Below are positions 29,937 to 30,374 of a stretch of 30,374 bases of DNA, one piece after another. Under the pieces are notes generated by a model. It saw only the letters and a list, made by a program, of their open reading frames with translations, did no database searches and was not told the origin of the DNA. Both the position numbers and the translations under genes were made by a program. The DNA is from Zygnema circumcarinatum (taxonomy: Eukaryota > Streptophyta > Zygnematophyceae > Zygnematales > Zygnemataceae), in the NCBI GenBank assembly GCA_037447605.1, contig CM074816.1, positions 1,824,873 through 1,855,246 on the forward strand, in the 5' to 3' direction. The stretch's first letter is position 1; each line of letters begins with the position of its first letter.

Positions 29937-30374
29937 TGCTCTGTATTTTGGCTCCTGTGTACAGTTGCAGAGGTTAAAGATTGTGGCACATGTGTACAGA
30001 TAAGACCCAAGAGTATTGTTCAGTTTAGGCAACGAAGTGGTTTAGACGAAGGTCAAATTGCTCTGAGGTTTAATGCTTTCTAACAGAAATATTGTAAACT
30101 CTGTATACGAGCCGTGGCTTTACTCCGTTTTCTTTTTCCGAGATTATTCTCCTGACGACTGGTGCCGGATTTAAAGAATGGTTGCTCTGCAGTGTCAGCG
30201 GTGCAGGTTGAAAATGTATGGGTCTTAGGAAGTGTTAACTTTGATTCGCCACGACTTCCAGTCCTCAGCTGCTGGCCCTCAGAGGGAGAGGGAGGGGGAG
30301 AGGGAGAGGGAGGGGGAGAGGGAGAGGAAGAGGGAGAGGGAGAGGGAGAGGGAGAGGGAGAGGGAGAGGGAGAG
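29937..30374. other. 3' flank of the F-box/kelch gene ending in a (GGGAGA)n tract
   Basis: Ordinary sequence that probably contains the 3' UTR runs to about 30280. From there to the window edge is a purine repeat of GGGAGA and GGGAGGGGGAGA units, at least 95 bp, cut by the window end. No gene was recognised. Confidence 0.7.

Overview
The window looks like a piece of a streptophyte nuclear chromosome (green plant or a close charophyte-type alga). Genes are split by many GT-AG introns. There are telomere-like AAACCCTA motifs and CACGTG/CCAAT promoter elements. One gene encodes a nuclear cap-binding protein CBP80 that aligns with the plant form along nearly its whole length. Base composition is moderate. 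I see no transposase, reverse transcriptase, rRNA, tRNA or CRISPR. The species cannot be fixed from the sequence.

Layout, left to right. (1) A minus-strand two-exon gene (741-2311) encodes a 151-aa single-pass membrane protein with an acidic tail. (2) A long minus-strand gene (3659-12874) has about 22 exons that I could join with consistent phase into a 926-aa protein. It carries TPR-like helical repeats, a Ser/Gly/acidic insert and a C-terminal SGNH (GDSL-type) hydrolase module with an intact Ser-Asp-His set. (3) A plus-strand six-exon gene (14253-16732) encodes a 241-aa DUF218/YdcF-family protein behind an N-terminal membrane anchor. (4) A minus-strand four-exon gene (17145-18343) encodes a complete 156-aa INO80C/IES6, a subunit of the INO80 chromatin remodeller. 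(5) A plus-strand gene of at least 21 exons (19336-27440) encodes CBP80/NCBP1/ABH1. (6) A plus-strand intronless F-box/kelch gene lies at 28716-29936.

Genes 2 and 3 diverge from a 1.4-kb promoter region, as do genes 4 and 5 from a 1-kb region. Genes 3 and 4 converge with 412 bp between their stop codons. The genes do not form a pathway. INO80C and CBP80 are both nuclear housekeeping factors, so a shared head-to-head promoter is plausible. Introns and spacers are rich in simple repeats: (GA)n, a polypurine block, a 10-bp T-tract minisatellite, an 18-bp minisatellite, a CCTTAAA array and telomere-like motifs.

The most unusual item is the TPR-SGNH fusion gene. All exon models were made by eye from splice signals, phase and family resemblance. 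The least certain joints are the 5' end of CBP80, one 39-nt intron, and one exon of the TPR-SGNH gene.
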